DNA of 64,000 nt from Thermococcus sp. 21S7 (GTDB lineage: Archaea; Methanobacteriota_B; Thermococci; Thermococcales; Thermococcaceae), in NCBI RefSeq assembly GCF_012027615.1, contig NZ_SNUT01000002.1:310001-374000 (forward strand), given 5' to 3'. The position numbers were made by a program, and so were the translations under genes. Shown piece after piece: positions 35,990 to 43,636 of the stretch. A model generated the notes under the pieces. The model was not told the origin of the DNA. It ran no database searches and worked only from the letters and a program-made list of their open reading frames with translations. The first letter of the stretch is position 1. Each line of letters starts with the position of its first letter.

Positions 35990-36514
35990 TTAAGGCCCCA
36001 CGTGCATCATTCCGCTGTACATCTCCCAGTCGAGGAGGAGCTCGTATTCCGCGCGGAGAGTGTAGTAGTGGCCTTTCTCAATGTCGCTGAGGTAGCGCAT
36101 GAGCCTTTTCCTATCCTCCGTATCGACTATACCCTCAATCTCCTCGTAGAAATGGGCGGCGATTTCCTCCGCCCTCATGGCCCACCGGATGAGGTCTATG
36201 ATGTCCTGAACGCCCTTGAGTTCACGGGCAACGGGCTTGAGTTCGGGCCCTATGTGCTCCGCGGGATAGATAACCTCCTTTCCTGGGAACATTGACTCGT
36301 ACATCTTCCTGAGTAGCGCCTCGTGCTTGCCCTCCTCCCCAGCGAGCCACACTATCTTGTCTTTCAGGGCCTGAATCTCTATCCTCTCGGCGAGGCTCTC
36401 ATAGAACTTTCTCGCTCCGATTTCGGCCTTTATGGCCATTCCGAGAAGCTCCTCAAGGGAGAAATCCTTAACCTTTTCGAGGGGCAACCCCTCGTCCAGT
36501 TCGGGCGGAACCAT
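35990..36514 (-). CDS. ferritin-like/rubrerythrin-domain protein
   Basis: 174 residues, same type as the proteins at 28055 and 32697. Ligand sets are KAEIGARKFYE with GEEGKHEA and RAEEIAAHFYEE with DIEKGHYY. It carries a short N-terminal extension (MVPPELDEGLP) and a Met/His-ending tail (YSGMMHVGP). Its ribosome binding site GGAGG lies inside the end of the upstream DUF59 gene, three bases away, so the two are one operon: membrane protein, DUF59, DUF59, ferritin-like. The link between a di-iron protein and two cluster-assembly proteins suggests co-operation in iron delivery or repair. Confidence 0.85.
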   Translation of the reverse strand: MVPPELDEGLPLEKVKDFSLEELLGMAIKAEIGARKFYESLAERIEIQALKDKIVWLAGEEGKHEALLRKMYESMFPGKEVIYPAEHIGPELKPVARELKGVQDIIDLIRWAMRAEEIAAHFYEEIEGIVDTEDRKRLMRYLSDIEKGHYYTLRAEYELLLDWEMYSGMMHVGP

Positions 36515-36517
36515 AAA

Positions 36518-36868
36518 TCATCCCTCCGCAAGCAGCAGTCCAAGTTCATTGTAGATTTTTATCCTATTAAACCCTTCCGCCTTCAGGACGTCCGCTATCT
36601 CCCTCAGTATTTTGTTTTGGACGTTTATGGCCAGCATCTGGCAGAAATGACACTCCGGCGTTGACCCGGCCATCAGAAGGAAAACTTCAACCTCGTTCCC
36701 TTTCACGGTTAGCCCGTAGAGGAGTCCCTCATCGACTATGCTGAGCCCGGTTTCGGGGTCGTGAACGTTCTCCAGAATCCGGACTACCCTGGAAACCTCG
36801 GGGGGCAGGTTCTTTTTGGGCCCTTTTTCGGGCCTCTTTTTTGCCCTGAAAATTTCAAAGAGCCCCAA
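36518..36868 (-). CDS. DUF59/MIP18-family iron-sulphur assembly protein, TTG start
   Basis: 116 residues with an N-terminal basic stretch (RAKKRPEKGPKK) and a DUF59 domain: DPETGLSIVDEGLLYGL (about 37-53) and the loop GSTPECHFC, which keeps the reactive cysteine and adds a second. This is the only one of the three DUF59 copies in the window that retains it. The start codon appears to be TTG at 36868, three bases after the stop of the upstream DUF59 gene; no ATG is available in frame before the domain. Expected to help load Fe-S clusters onto targets. Confidence 0.85.
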   Translation of the reverse strand: MGLFEIFRAKKRPEKGPKKNLPPEVSRVVRILENVHDPETGLSIVDEGLLYGLTVKGNEVEVFLLMAGSTPECHFCQMLAINVQNKILREIADVLKAEGFNRIKIYNELGLLLAEG

Positions 36869-36871
36869 GGC

Positions 36872-37231
36872 TCAGGCCCTCTCCGCGCTTATATCCTCGA
36901 TAGTATACCCCTTCTTGTTCTCAAAAACTCCGACGGGGTTGTTCTTGAGGTCGTAGACGTAGACGTTCTGGAACTTCGCCAGGGCAAAGCGCTCGATTAT
37001 GTCTCCGATTATCTTCGAGTAGGCTATAGCACTCGCTCCGGTTATGTTGTACTCGGCGTGGCTCTCGAAGTTGAGCCAGACCTTGAGCGTGTCCCCGTTT
37101 ACCTCAAGCCCCGCAACCACTCCCGAGTCGAGTATGTCTCCCCCCGTGACGGGGTCGGTTATTTTGGCAAGCTCGTCCAGAACCGCTCTGTAGTGCTCCG
37201 GCCACTCCCTGTCCGGCATGTAAACCTTCAT
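36872..37231 (-). CDS. DUF59-family protein without the usual cysteine
   Basis: 119 residues; DUF59 signature DPVTGGDILDSGVVAGL (about 28-44). The loop that holds the family's cysteine reads ESHAEYNITGA, with no cysteine in the protein. ATG 37231 follows GGTGAG by five bases; the frame runs further upstream but that part overlaps the end of the next gene and has no ribosome binding site. Followed directly by the second DUF59 gene (three bases). May form a heteromer with it. Confidence 0.8.
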   Translation of the reverse strand: MKVYMPDREWPEHYRAVLDELAKITDPVTGGDILDSGVVAGLEVNGDTLKVWLNFESHAEYNITGASAIAYSKIIGDIIERFALAKFQNVYVYDLKNNPVGVFENKKGYTIEDISAERA

Positions 37232-37263
37232 TTTTCTCACCGTGGTGAGTTTGGGGTGTCCGG

Positions 37264-37911
37264 TTATAAGCCTTCCTGGGCAGTTATGTGTATTCCGGGG
37301 TAGTTTGAGGATAGTTTGAAGTACGTCACCGTGAGAACTCCAACCCAGAGGAGCACCGCGGCAACGTAGGGAAGCACTATTATGGCCTTTATCATCCCAT
37401 AGGTATCGTCCAGAACGTACCTGGTCCAGGAGAACAGGACGATGAGCCACGAAGAGACCACTATCAAATGTTTTTGAATCCCCGATACAATCATTATGTG
37501 GGCGTTCATCAGGAGAAGGAGGGCTAGAAATGGGCCGGCGTATGCCACATCAACGGCAACCGTTGAATAGTTCCCCGCCAGGAAGAGGCTCAAGAGTGTC
37601 AGGACGCTCTGAATCATGAGCCTCCCGGTTATCCTCTCGACACCAACGTTGGCGAGCGCATACCCGATCATCGCGGGTCCAATCAGAATGAGGGAGAGCA
37701 CTGCAGCCGTCATCCCGCCGCTACCGAGAATCCCCCACGTGAATCCCAGAGAAGTCAAAAGTCCCCCCAGCAGCATAACGGTTGGGTACAGGCTTTTTTT
37801 ACCGCCTCGACCCTTTTCAATCTTGCGCAGAATCATCCAGGCAAGGAAAATGCCGAAGAATATCAGCATCCCGGTGGAGCTCATCACGATTTTATACCAC
37901 AGTTCGGACAT
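37264..37911 (-). CDS. polytopic membrane protein of unknown function
   Basis: Not recognised. 215 residues with seven hydrophobic segments separated by very short loops (around 12-28, 42-60, 65-85, 98-112, 120-140, 145-160, 175-195 of the sequence). Basic loop RKIEKGRGGKK after the first segment suggests it faces the cytoplasm. The ATG at 37911 is used here; a GTG four codons upstream is equally possible because neither has a strong ribosome binding site. Likely first gene of the operon with the two DUF59 genes and the ferritin-like gene (32-base gap). Confidence 0.7.
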   Translation of the reverse strand: MSELWYKIVMSSTGMLIFFGIFLAWMILRKIEKGRGGKKSLYPTVMLLGGLLTSLGFTWGILGSGGMTAAVLSLILIGPAMIGYALANVGVERITGRLMIQSVLTLLSLFLAGNYSTVAVDVAYAGPFLALLLLMNAHIMIVSGIQKHLIVVSSWLIVLFSWTRYVLDDTYGMIKAIIVLPYVAAVLLWVGVLTVTYFKLSSNYPGIHITAQEGL

Positions 37912-38019
37912 CTTTCTCAGCACCTTAAACAGTTCAAACGGAAGAATTTAGTACGTCACCATAAATAAACCTTCCGGCAGGTTTGCGGCGAATCACTAAA
38001 AAAGAGGGGGTTGGGGAAA

Positions 38020-38367
38020 TCACTCAAGCGCGACCTCGTTCTCCCAGAGGCCGTGGATGTTGCAGTAGCTGAGCGCGTAGAGCTTGCCCTTCTTCTGGGT
38101 CTTGAAGAAGAAGGCCGCCCTCGGCTCGGTGAGCGGGTCGCTGTGGTTGCTGAACTCGGCCCTGCCGACAAGAACCGGGAAGTTCTCCCCCTCGGGGTGG
38201 AAGTAAAGTTCGATCCAGGCAATGTGGTGCTCCGGGGTGTTCGGATGCGGTATCTCTTTACCGACGCTGACATCGACCCTAACGAGGTCGCCGTCCTTTT
38301 CGTACTCTATAACGGGGACGTGCTTCTCCCCCTTCCAGTCTCCACTCTTTATGGTTCCGCTTATCAT
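38020..38367 (-). CDS. sor: superoxide reductase (neelaredoxin type)
   Basis: Reduces superoxide to peroxide without making oxygen, taking electrons from rubredoxin. All iron ligands known from P. furiosus are present: Glu14 and His16 (GEKH), His41 and His47 (HPNTPEHH), Cys102 and His105 (CNIHG). It is 115 residues, nine shorter than the P. furiosus enzyme, through a shortened loop around residues 73-80. ATG 38367 matches that enzyme's start (MISxTI) and follows GAGGTGG. It lies ten bases after the rubredoxin gene and is surely co-transcribed with its electron donor. Confidence 0.96.
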   Translation of the reverse strand: MISGTIKSGDWKGEKHVPVIEYEKDGDLVRVDVSVGKEIPHPNTPEHHIAWIELYFHPEGENFPVLVGRAEFSNHSDPLTEPRAAFFFKTQKKGKLYALSYCNIHGLWENEVALE

Positions 38368-38377
38368 CTCAACCACC

Positions 38378-38539
38378 TCACTCTATCTTTTCAAACATGT
38401 CCTTTGGCGCACCGCAGAGCGGGCAGACCCAGTCCTCGGGAAGGTCTTCGAACTTGGTTCCCGGGGCGATTCCAGTGTCTTCATCGCCCTCATCCTCATC
38501 GTAGATGTAGCCGCAGACCATACATTTCCATTTGGCCAT
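38378..38539 (-). CDS. rub: rubredoxin
   Basis: 53-residue one-iron electron carrier. The FeS4 ligands are Cys6 and Cys9 (KCMVCG) and Cys39 and Cys42 (VCPLCG), with the usual [17 protein letters not shown] and acidic surface. Donates electrons to superoxide reductase, rubrerythrin and the flavodiiron protein, all encoded nearby, and is reduced by the NAD(P)H:rubredoxin oxidoreductase at 39229. ATG 38539 matches the family start (MAKW); another ATG six bases earlier is possible. TATA CCTTATAAGG (about 38573-38582) precedes it, with an inverted repeat just upstream. Confidence 0.96.
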   Translation of the reverse strand: MAKWKCMVCGYIYDEDEGDEDTGIAPGTKFEDLPEDWVCPLCGAPKDMFEKIE

Positions 38540-38581
38540 AGACATCGCCTCACTCTAGTGTTATTAATTCGCCCTTATAAG

Positions 38582-38596
38582 GTTTGCGCCTCAAAC
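38582..38596 (-). promoter_or_regulatory. inverted repeat upstream of the rubredoxin-superoxide reductase promoter
   Basis: GTTTG-CGCCT-CAAAC is a perfect 5-5-5 inverted repeat directly upstream (minus strand) of the TATA box at about 38573-38582. A second overlapping repeat, CTCAA-AC-TTGAG (38590-38601), adjoins it. The place upstream of the TATA/BRE is where archaeal activators bind. Its half-site resembles the GGTTTGG half-sites at the rubrerythrin promoter. Confidence 0.5.
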
Positions 38597-38620
38597 TTGA
38601 GAAATGGAAAAGCGAAAGAT

Positions 38621-39136
38621 TTACTCAAAGACCACGAACTTATCTCTGGGGGCACCGCATACCGGGCAGTACTCAGGGGCTTCATCGACGGCGGTGTAGC
38701 CGCACACCGGGCAGATGTAGACCTTCTTTATCTCGATGTCCCTTCCGCTCTCGACCTTTTCCTTGGCCTCGGCATAAAGCTCCGCGTGTATCTTCTCGGC
38801 CTCCAGGGCGTAGTGGGTCGTCCTTACCGCGTCCCTCTCGCCCTGGAACTCGGCGGTGTTCTTAAAGACCGGGTACATCTCCTCGACCTCGTAAGTCTCG
38901 CCGTCTATACCCGCCTGCAGGTTCTCGGGGGTCTTTCCAAGGTGTCCAAGCGCTATGAAGTGGTTCTTGGCATGGACAAACTCAGCGTGGGCGATAGCCC
39001 TGAAGAGCTTGGCTATGTTGGGGTATCCCTCCTTCTCTGCCTGTTCGGCAAAAATCAGGTACCTCATGTGTGCCATGCTTTCGCCGGCAAAGGCATCCTC
39101 CAGAAACTTCCGGGTCATTTTTCTTTCCACTGCCAT
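38621..39136 (-). CDS. rbr: rubrerythrin
   Basis: Peroxide reductase with an N-terminal di-iron ferritin-like domain (EDAFAGESMAHMRY; AHAEFVHAKNH; HYALEAEKIHAELY) and a C-terminal rubredoxin-like iron site (Cys142, Cys145, Cys157, Cys160 in CPVCG and CPVCG). 171 residues, nearly identical to the P. furiosus protein. Electrons come from NAD(P)H through the oxidoreductase and rubredoxin encoded on either side. Its promoter region (39137-39228) has TATA GTTATATAC and three GGTTTG half-sites. Confidence 0.96.
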   Translation of the reverse strand: MAVERKMTRKFLEDAFAGESMAHMRYLIFAEQAEKEGYPNIAKLFRAIAHAEFVHAKNHFIALGHLGKTPENLQAGIDGETYEVEEMYPVFKNTAEFQGERDAVRTTHYALEAEKIHAELYAEAKEKVESGRDIEIKKVYICPVCGYTAVDEAPEYCPVCGAPRDKFVVFE

Positions 39137-39175
39137 ACGATATCACCAACAAACGGTGCTGCACTATCATTTTCG

Positions 39176-39214
39176 GGTTTGGAGTATATAACGATTTTCC
39201 AAACCAAAGGTTTG
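39176..39214 (-). promoter_or_regulatory. half-site cluster around the rubrerythrin TATA box
   Basis: GGTTTGG (39176-39182) and CCAAACC (39199-39205) form a perfect 7-base inverted repeat enclosing the TATA element (GTTATATAC, minus strand, about 39184-39192). A third half-site, GGTTTG (39209-39214), makes CAAACC-AAA-GGTTTG with the second. The upstream part TTTCCAAACCAAAGGTT (39196-39212) also matches the sulphur-response regulator SurR consensus GTTn3AACn5GTT except for its first base. Regulation by SurR or another redox factor is inferred. Confidence 0.6.
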
Positions 39215-39228
39215 ACGAAATCTGCACT

Positions 39229-40314
39229 TCAGTCAATAGGCAGTCCCTCTTTGATGGCTTTTTCGAGCCTGAACGCTTTCTTTACATTACCGAGGACAAC
39301 GGCCCCGACGAGGCTTTCCCCTTCGTAGAAGACCTTCGTATCCTTCCCGAGCCAGCTCCCAGGCCCTTTCGTTTTTCCGATAATCGCCACACCGAAGTCG
39401 GCGAACTTGAAGAATGCATACCTGAAGGAGAAGTCGTAGCGGTCGTCAGCACCCCTCAGGAGGTTGGCGAGAACCTTTGCCTGCTCCACGGCGGCCTTTG
39501 CTGTTCCCCCAACGACGCCGCCGTGCTCGGCGCAGTCGCCTATCGCGTAGACATTCCGCGCGGAGGTTCTGAAGCGGTCGTCTATGAGTATTCCCCTGCC
39601 GGTGTGGATGCCGCTTCTCACGGCCAGCTCTTTGTTCGGCACTATCCCGAAGGCGCAGACCTTCAGCCCGCCCTTGATGTAACCTTTATCGGTTTTTAGA
39701 CCCTCCTCGTCAGCCCCCAGAGCGTTCGTTTCCAGATGGAACTCAACGCCCGCTCCTTCGAGCCTCTCCATTATAATTTCGCTCAGCTCTCCATCGAGGC
39801 CGAGCAGGGCCCTCCCTCTGTGAACCACCCTCACGGTGTGGCCGGCTTTGGCAAGGTTTCCAGCGAGTTCGAGCGCTATGAAGCCCCCACCGAGAATAGT
39901 TATCTCGCCCTCCTTTTCAAGGCGCTCTTTTATCAGCTTTGCATCGTTGAGGGTTCTAAGCGTTAGGATGTGCTCCTTCCCTTTTATAGAGGGTTCTCTA
40001 GCCCTCGCTCCGGTCGCTATGACGAGGACGTCGTAGGGTATCTCGCCCTTGTCCGTCACGAGAGCATTCCGGGGTCTATCGACCAGCTTTGCCTCCGTCC
40101 CGAGGAGCAGGTTTATTCCTCTCTCCTCGTACCACTCCCTGGAATATGGGAAGAGCTTCTCCTCGGGAATGAAGCCCGCTATGTAGTGGCTCAGCATGGG
40201 CTTGGAGTAGTGGGGCAGGTTTTCCTTTTCCACGAGTGTTACATCAAACTCCCCGGCCAGGCGCTTGGCCAGCTCAACCCCACCCGGCCCGTTCCCAACG
40301 ATAACGACCCTCAC
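39229..40314 (-). CDS. nrorA: NAD(P)H:rubredoxin oxidoreductase
   Basis: FAD enzyme that reduces rubredoxin with NAD(P)H, feeding superoxide reductase and rubrerythrin. 361 residues; FAD site [16 protein letters not shown] at the start, NAD(P) site [15 protein letters not shown] near 145-160, and the second FAD motif VYAIGDCAE near 265. Close in length and sequence to the P. furiosus enzyme. GTG start at 40314 behind GAGGT. Lies between the ferritin-like gene (11 bases upstream) and rbr, probably co-transcribed with the former. Confidence 0.92.
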   Translation of the reverse strand: MRVVIVGNGPGGVELAKRLAGEFDVTLVEKENLPHYSKPMLSHYIAGFIPEEKLFPYSREWYEERGINLLLGTEAKLVDRPRNALVTDKGEIPYDVLVIATGARAREPSIKGKEHILTLRTLNDAKLIKERLEKEGEITILGGGFIALELAGNLAKAGHTVRVVHRGRALLGLDGELSEIIMERLEGAGVEFHLETNALGADEEGLKTDKGYIKGGLKVCAFGIVPNKELAVRSGIHTGRGILIDDRFRTSARNVYAIGDCAEHGGVVGGTAKAAVEQAKVLANLLRGADDRYDFSFRYAFFKFADFGVAIIGKTKGPGSWLGKDTKVFYEGESLVGAVVLGNVKKAFRLEKAIKEGLPID

Positions 40315-40324
40315 GGTTCAGACC

Positions 40325-40864
40325 TCACGGCCTAGTGTGTGGGGTAAGGTAAAGCTCCAGCTGGTTCACCACGTAGTCAACGGGGGCGTTGATATATTCT
40401 GACTCTCCATGGGTAATCTCCTCAAGATACTCCACGTGACTTTTTATTGCGGCATAGTGCGCCTTCTCTTGGGCTGCCAGAAACTTGAATATGCCTCTCT
40501 GTTCGGGGAACATCTCGGCGAGGTGCGAATAGATTCTTTCGGCGTTTCTCTCATTTTCCAGGGCTATCCTTGTAGCCTCTATGAGATTCCCAACGGTGTC
40601 TATCTTCACGGTCGTTTCCGCGAGGGGTATGTCCTGTGGGATGGGATAGTCTGTGTTCCCAAAGAGGCCCTCGTACAACTTGAGGAGTATCCTCTTGTGG
40701 CTTTCTTCCGCCTTGGCTAGATCTCTAAAGAATTCGCCGAGTAGAGATCCGCTCTTTGAAGCCAAGTGTCCGTAAAGTTCCCTCGCATCGTCTTCTGAGG
40801 CGAGGGCATACCCCAGTATCTCCTTGGGGGAGAGCTGGGCAAGTTTGTCAAGAACATCTTCCAT
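40325..40864 (-). CDS. ferritin-like protein upstream of NROR
   Basis: 179-residue ferritin-like protein. First half: ASEDDARELYGHL with KAEESHKRI; second half: ALENERNAERIYSHL with AQEKAHYAA, again two E...ExxH sets. A C-terminal tail of about 25 residues is extra. I start at ATG 40864 (MEDVLDKL), four bases behind GGTGAT and about ten after the expected transcription start (TATA GTTTAAATAC near 40893-40902); longer versions would start upstream of the TATA box. Being in one transcript with the rubredoxin oxidoreductase, it is a candidate terminal acceptor such as a peroxide reductase. Confidence 0.85.
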   Translation of the reverse strand: MEDVLDKLAQLSPKEILGYALASEDDARELYGHLASKSGSLLGEFFRDLAKAEESHKRILLKLYEGLFGNTDYPIPQDIPLAETTVKIDTVGNLIEATRIALENERNAERIYSHLAEMFPEQRGIFKFLAAQEKAHYAAIKSHVEYLEEITHGESEYINAPVDYVVNQLELYLTPHTRP

Positions 40865-40932
40865 CTGCATCACCTTTTTCATGTTCCACATTGAAGTATT
40901 TAAACCTGTATGGGTGAAAAAAGAAAAGCCCA

Positions 40933-42162
40933 TCACGAGATCCACGCCACGAGTTTCCTCACGCCCTCCCTTAGACGCTCCTCGTCCTCCGGCCTCGGCA
41001 TGCCGCGGCTCTCGACGGTGTCCACGTGGTCGAACTTGCTGCGCGTTATGAGGGTCTCTATCTTCTTGCCGGCAACTCCCGCCCAGCCGAAGGCTCCGAC
41101 GATGAGAACGGGCTTCTCGTAGTTGGCCTTGTCCACTATCTCGTAGAGGGCATACCTTATGCGCGGGTGTATCTCGGCCTCGTAGGTCGAGGCGCCGATG
41201 ATTATCGCCTCGCTGTCCGGGACTTCACCCAGTATGTCGCTCACCGCAGGGGCTTCCTTGTCCGTGAACCGGTAAACAACTGGGTTCAGTCCGTTCTTCC
41301 TCAGCTCGTCGAGGACTATGCCCATCCTCCGCTCAACGAAGCCGTACATGGAGTCGTAGATGACGAGAACCTTACCCTTCGTGACCTCCCCAGCCCCGAC
41401 TGCCTCGTAGTGCTCGAATATCCTGGCCGGGTTCTTCCTCCATATTAGGCCGTGCCCGGGGAGTATCATCCTCGCCTCTTCGACTATTCCGAGGCTCTTG
41501 AGCTTCTTGATGTTCTGGACAATGTACTTGTGGTAGTGGCCTATGACGGTCACTATGTACTTGGTCACGTGGGGGAGGTACCTCTGAACGACCTCCTCGT
41601 CGCTGTCGTCTATGGCCGGCGGGATTGAGTAGCCGCCGCCGGCGTCGCAGCTGAATATGAGCCTGTCCTCAACCACGTAGGTTATCATCGTGTCCGGCCA
41701 GTGGAGCCAGGGAACGGTTATGAAGCGGAACGTCTTGCCCCCTATGCTCATCTCCTCGCCGTCCTTTATGGTGTAAAAGTTCTCGACCACCTTCTCGCCG
41801 TAGAAGCCCTCCAGGAAGCGCTTGGCGAAGCTCGTGCCTATGAGTTTGGCTTTGTAGCCGTTGGCCTCAAGGAAGGCCGGAAGGGCCCCGGTGTGGTCCG
41901 GCTCGGTGTGGTGGATTACGACGTGGGTTATCTCCTTTGGGTCGATCAGCTTTCCGAGGGCCTCCATGAAGAGGTCGGTGTATTCGGTTTTGCTCAGGTC
42001 GAAGAGAACCGTTGCGCCGTCGAGCTTCATCAGGTAAGCGTTGTAGGTTATCCCCTCGGGGATGTCCCATGTGGCCTCAAAGTATCTTATCCTGTCATCG
42101 TCGACCCGGATTATGTACAGCTCCGGGTCATCCAGAATACGCTCAACTTTGACCTCGGGCAT
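40933..42162 (-). CDS. fprA: flavodiiron protein (A-type flavoprotein)
   Basis: Reduces oxygen to water (or nitric oxide to nitrous oxide) with electrons from rubredoxin. The metallo-lactamase domain (about 1-250) has the di-iron ligands in HTEPDHTG, the His of HWPD, the Asp of FSCDAGGGY and the His of PGHGLIWR; the flavodoxin domain (about 255-400) has VIYDSMYGFVE and IIGASTYEAE for FMN. 409 residues from ATG 42162 (MPEVKVERI), which follows GGTGAT. It stands on its own promoter within the oxidative-stress group. Confidence 0.93.
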   Translation of the reverse strand: MPEVKVERILDDPELYIIRVDDDRIRYFEATWDIPEGITYNAYLMKLDGATVLFDLSKTEYTDLFMEALGKLIDPKEITHVVIHHTEPDHTGALPAFLEANGYKAKLIGTSFAKRFLEGFYGEKVVENFYTIKDGEEMSIGGKTFRFITVPWLHWPDTMITYVVEDRLIFSCDAGGGYSIPPAIDDSDEEVVQRYLPHVTKYIVTVIGHYHKYIVQNIKKLKSLGIVEEARMILPGHGLIWRKNPARIFEHYEAVGAGEVTKGKVLVIYDSMYGFVERRMGIVLDELRKNGLNPVVYRFTDKEAPAVSDILGEVPDSEAIIIGASTYEAEIHPRIRYALYEIVDKANYEKPVLIVGAFGWAGVAGKKIETLITRSKFDHVDTVESRGMPRPEDEERLREGVRKLVAWIS

Positions 42163-42261
42163 TTCTATCACCGAACCTATTTGGTGCGGAAGCATAAAAA
42201 GCCTTTCTTAACCAAAAAGTTAAGGACAGAATTGGGTAGAGTTAAAATTCCGAAAGGGAAC

Positions 42262-42714
42262 TCACCCTCCATCCAAAAGCTTGAATATCTCCTCCAGGTC
42301 GGGCACCTCCCTTATCGGATAGACCTTGAAAAAGAGAACCTTTCCGTCTTCGTCTATGAGGACGTTTGCCCTCTCTGAAAAGCCCTCCTTTTCGCGGAAC
42401 AGGCCGTAGAGCTTCGCAACCTCCCCATGCGGCCAGAAATCGCTCAGAATCCTGAGCTTCTTAAGGCCGATATGCTCGGCCCAGGCCTTCTTGCTCGGCA
42501 CTGGATCGACGCTTATCCCGACGGGGACGACGTTCAGGCTCTCAAAGCGTTCATGGTTTTCCTCAAGCGCCTTCATCTGCTTCTCACATATCCCCGTCCA
42601 GGCAAGCGGGTGGAAGGACAGCAGGACCTTCTTTCCCCTGAAATCGCTCAGTCTGAAATCCTCTCCGCTCTGGTCCTTCAGAACGAAATCCGGAGCATAT
42701 TCTCCAATCTCCAT
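42262..42714 (-). CDS. peroxiredoxin with a single cysteine
   Basis: AhpC/TSA-superfamily peroxidase. The peroxidatic Cys43 is in FHPLAWTGIC, the PxxxTxxC motif, with Arg later in SERANVLID. It is the only cysteine among 150 residues, so the enzyme must be resolved by a separate thiol partner (1-Cys or AhpE-like behaviour). A bacterioferritin-comigratory-protein assignment would also fit. Located downstream of, and on the same strand as, the 2-oxoacid oxidoreductase genes, 46 bases away. Confidence 0.9.
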   Translation of the reverse strand: MEIGEYAPDFVLKDQSGEDFRLSDFRGKKVLLSFHPLAWTGICEKQMKALEENHERFESLNVVPVGISVDPVPSKKAWAEHIGLKKLRILSDFWPHGEVAKLYGLFREKEGFSERANVLIDEDGKVLFFKVYPIREVPDLEEIFKLLDGG

Positions 42715-42760
42715 AAGGACACACCTCCAGTGTTCTCAAATTGGAAAAATGAAAGGTTCC

Positions 42761-43636
42761 TCAGAGCCTCTTACTCTCGAAGAACTTCTCAACGAGGTCA
42801 AGCTTCGGCTCGCGCTTCCACAGGGGCCTCTTGTCGGTTCTGTATGCCGGAACGCTCTCCTCAAATGTCGGCCTCTCGTTGACGTAGAAGACCCCCAGCG
42901 GGAGCGGGTCGGTTTCGATGGCCCGCTTGAATGCCGCCTCCCTGTCGAAGGGGCCATCATCCATCCAGTAGGTGTGCTCCCTGTACCAGGCGTAGGTGTT
43001 CACCTTGTTGAAGCTGACGCACGGGTGGAGGACGTCGACTATGGCCAGGCCCCTGTGCCGGATTGCCTTCTTGATTATCTCGACGCTCTCCCTGAAGTAG
43101 CCCATGAAGGTTCTGGCCACAAAAGAGGCGTTCATGGCTACCGCCAGCGCGACGGGGTTGAAGGGCTCCTCAAAGACTCCCCACGGCTGGGTTGGGGTTT
43201 TCATTCCAACCATCGTCGTCGGTGACGCCTGGCCCTTCGTGAGGCCGTATATCTGGTTGTCGTGGATGAGAACCGTTATGTCCGGGTTCCTCCTTATCGC
43301 GTGGAGAAGGTGGTTGCCGCCTTCAGCGTACATGTCGCCGTCTCCGCCCTCGGCTATAACCGTCAGTTCCGGGTTTGCCGCCTTAACGCCCGTCGCTATG
43401 GGTATCGCCCTGCCGTGGAGCGTGTGGTAGCCGTTGGCGTTGATGTAGTGGGGCATCTTCGCGGCCTGGCCTATACCGCTGATTATCGCCACCTCGCTTG
43501 GCCTCAGTCCAAGTTCGGCCAGAGCTGAGATGAGTATGTTCCTTATGCCGAAGTTGCCGCAGCCAGGGCACCAGGCGACGTCCTCGCTTCCCGGCCTTCT
43601 GGCCTCAAAGGCCTCCCTGCCGGTGGGCAGATTCAT
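42761..43636 (-). CDS. 2-oxoacid:ferredoxin oxidoreductase, beta subunit
   Basis: Thiamine-diphosphate-binding subunit. 291 residues with WCPGCGNFG near residue 22, the TPP/magnesium motif GGDGDMYAEGGNH near 97-109, and NQIYGLTKGQ. Only two cysteines of the N-terminal CxxC are evident plus one near AWCPGC, enough for part of an Fe-S site. Pairs with the alpha-gamma fusion gene, whose stop it overlaps by four bases. The specific oxoacid (2-oxoglutarate, or branched-chain or aromatic) cannot be told from sequence by eye. Confidence 0.9.
   Translation of the reverse strand: MNLPTGREAFEARRPGSEDVAWCPGCGNFGIRNILISALAELGLRPSEVAIISGIGQAAKMPHYINANGYHTLHGRAIPIATGVKAANPELTVIAEGGDGDMYAEGGNHLLHAIRRNPDITVLIHDNQIYGLTKGQASPTTMVGMKTPTQPWGVFEEPFNPVALAVAMNASFVARTFMGYFRESVEIIKKAIRHRGLAIVDVLHPCVSFNKVNTYAWYREHTYWMDDGPFDREAAFKRAIETDPLPLGVFYVNERPTFEESVPAYRTDKRPLWKREPKLDLVEKFFESKRL

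Noticed and set aside
38222-39328. A 368-codon plus-strand frame across rubredoxin and rubrerythrin
   Set aside because: It covers three certain minus-strand genes and their promoters and has no start signal.
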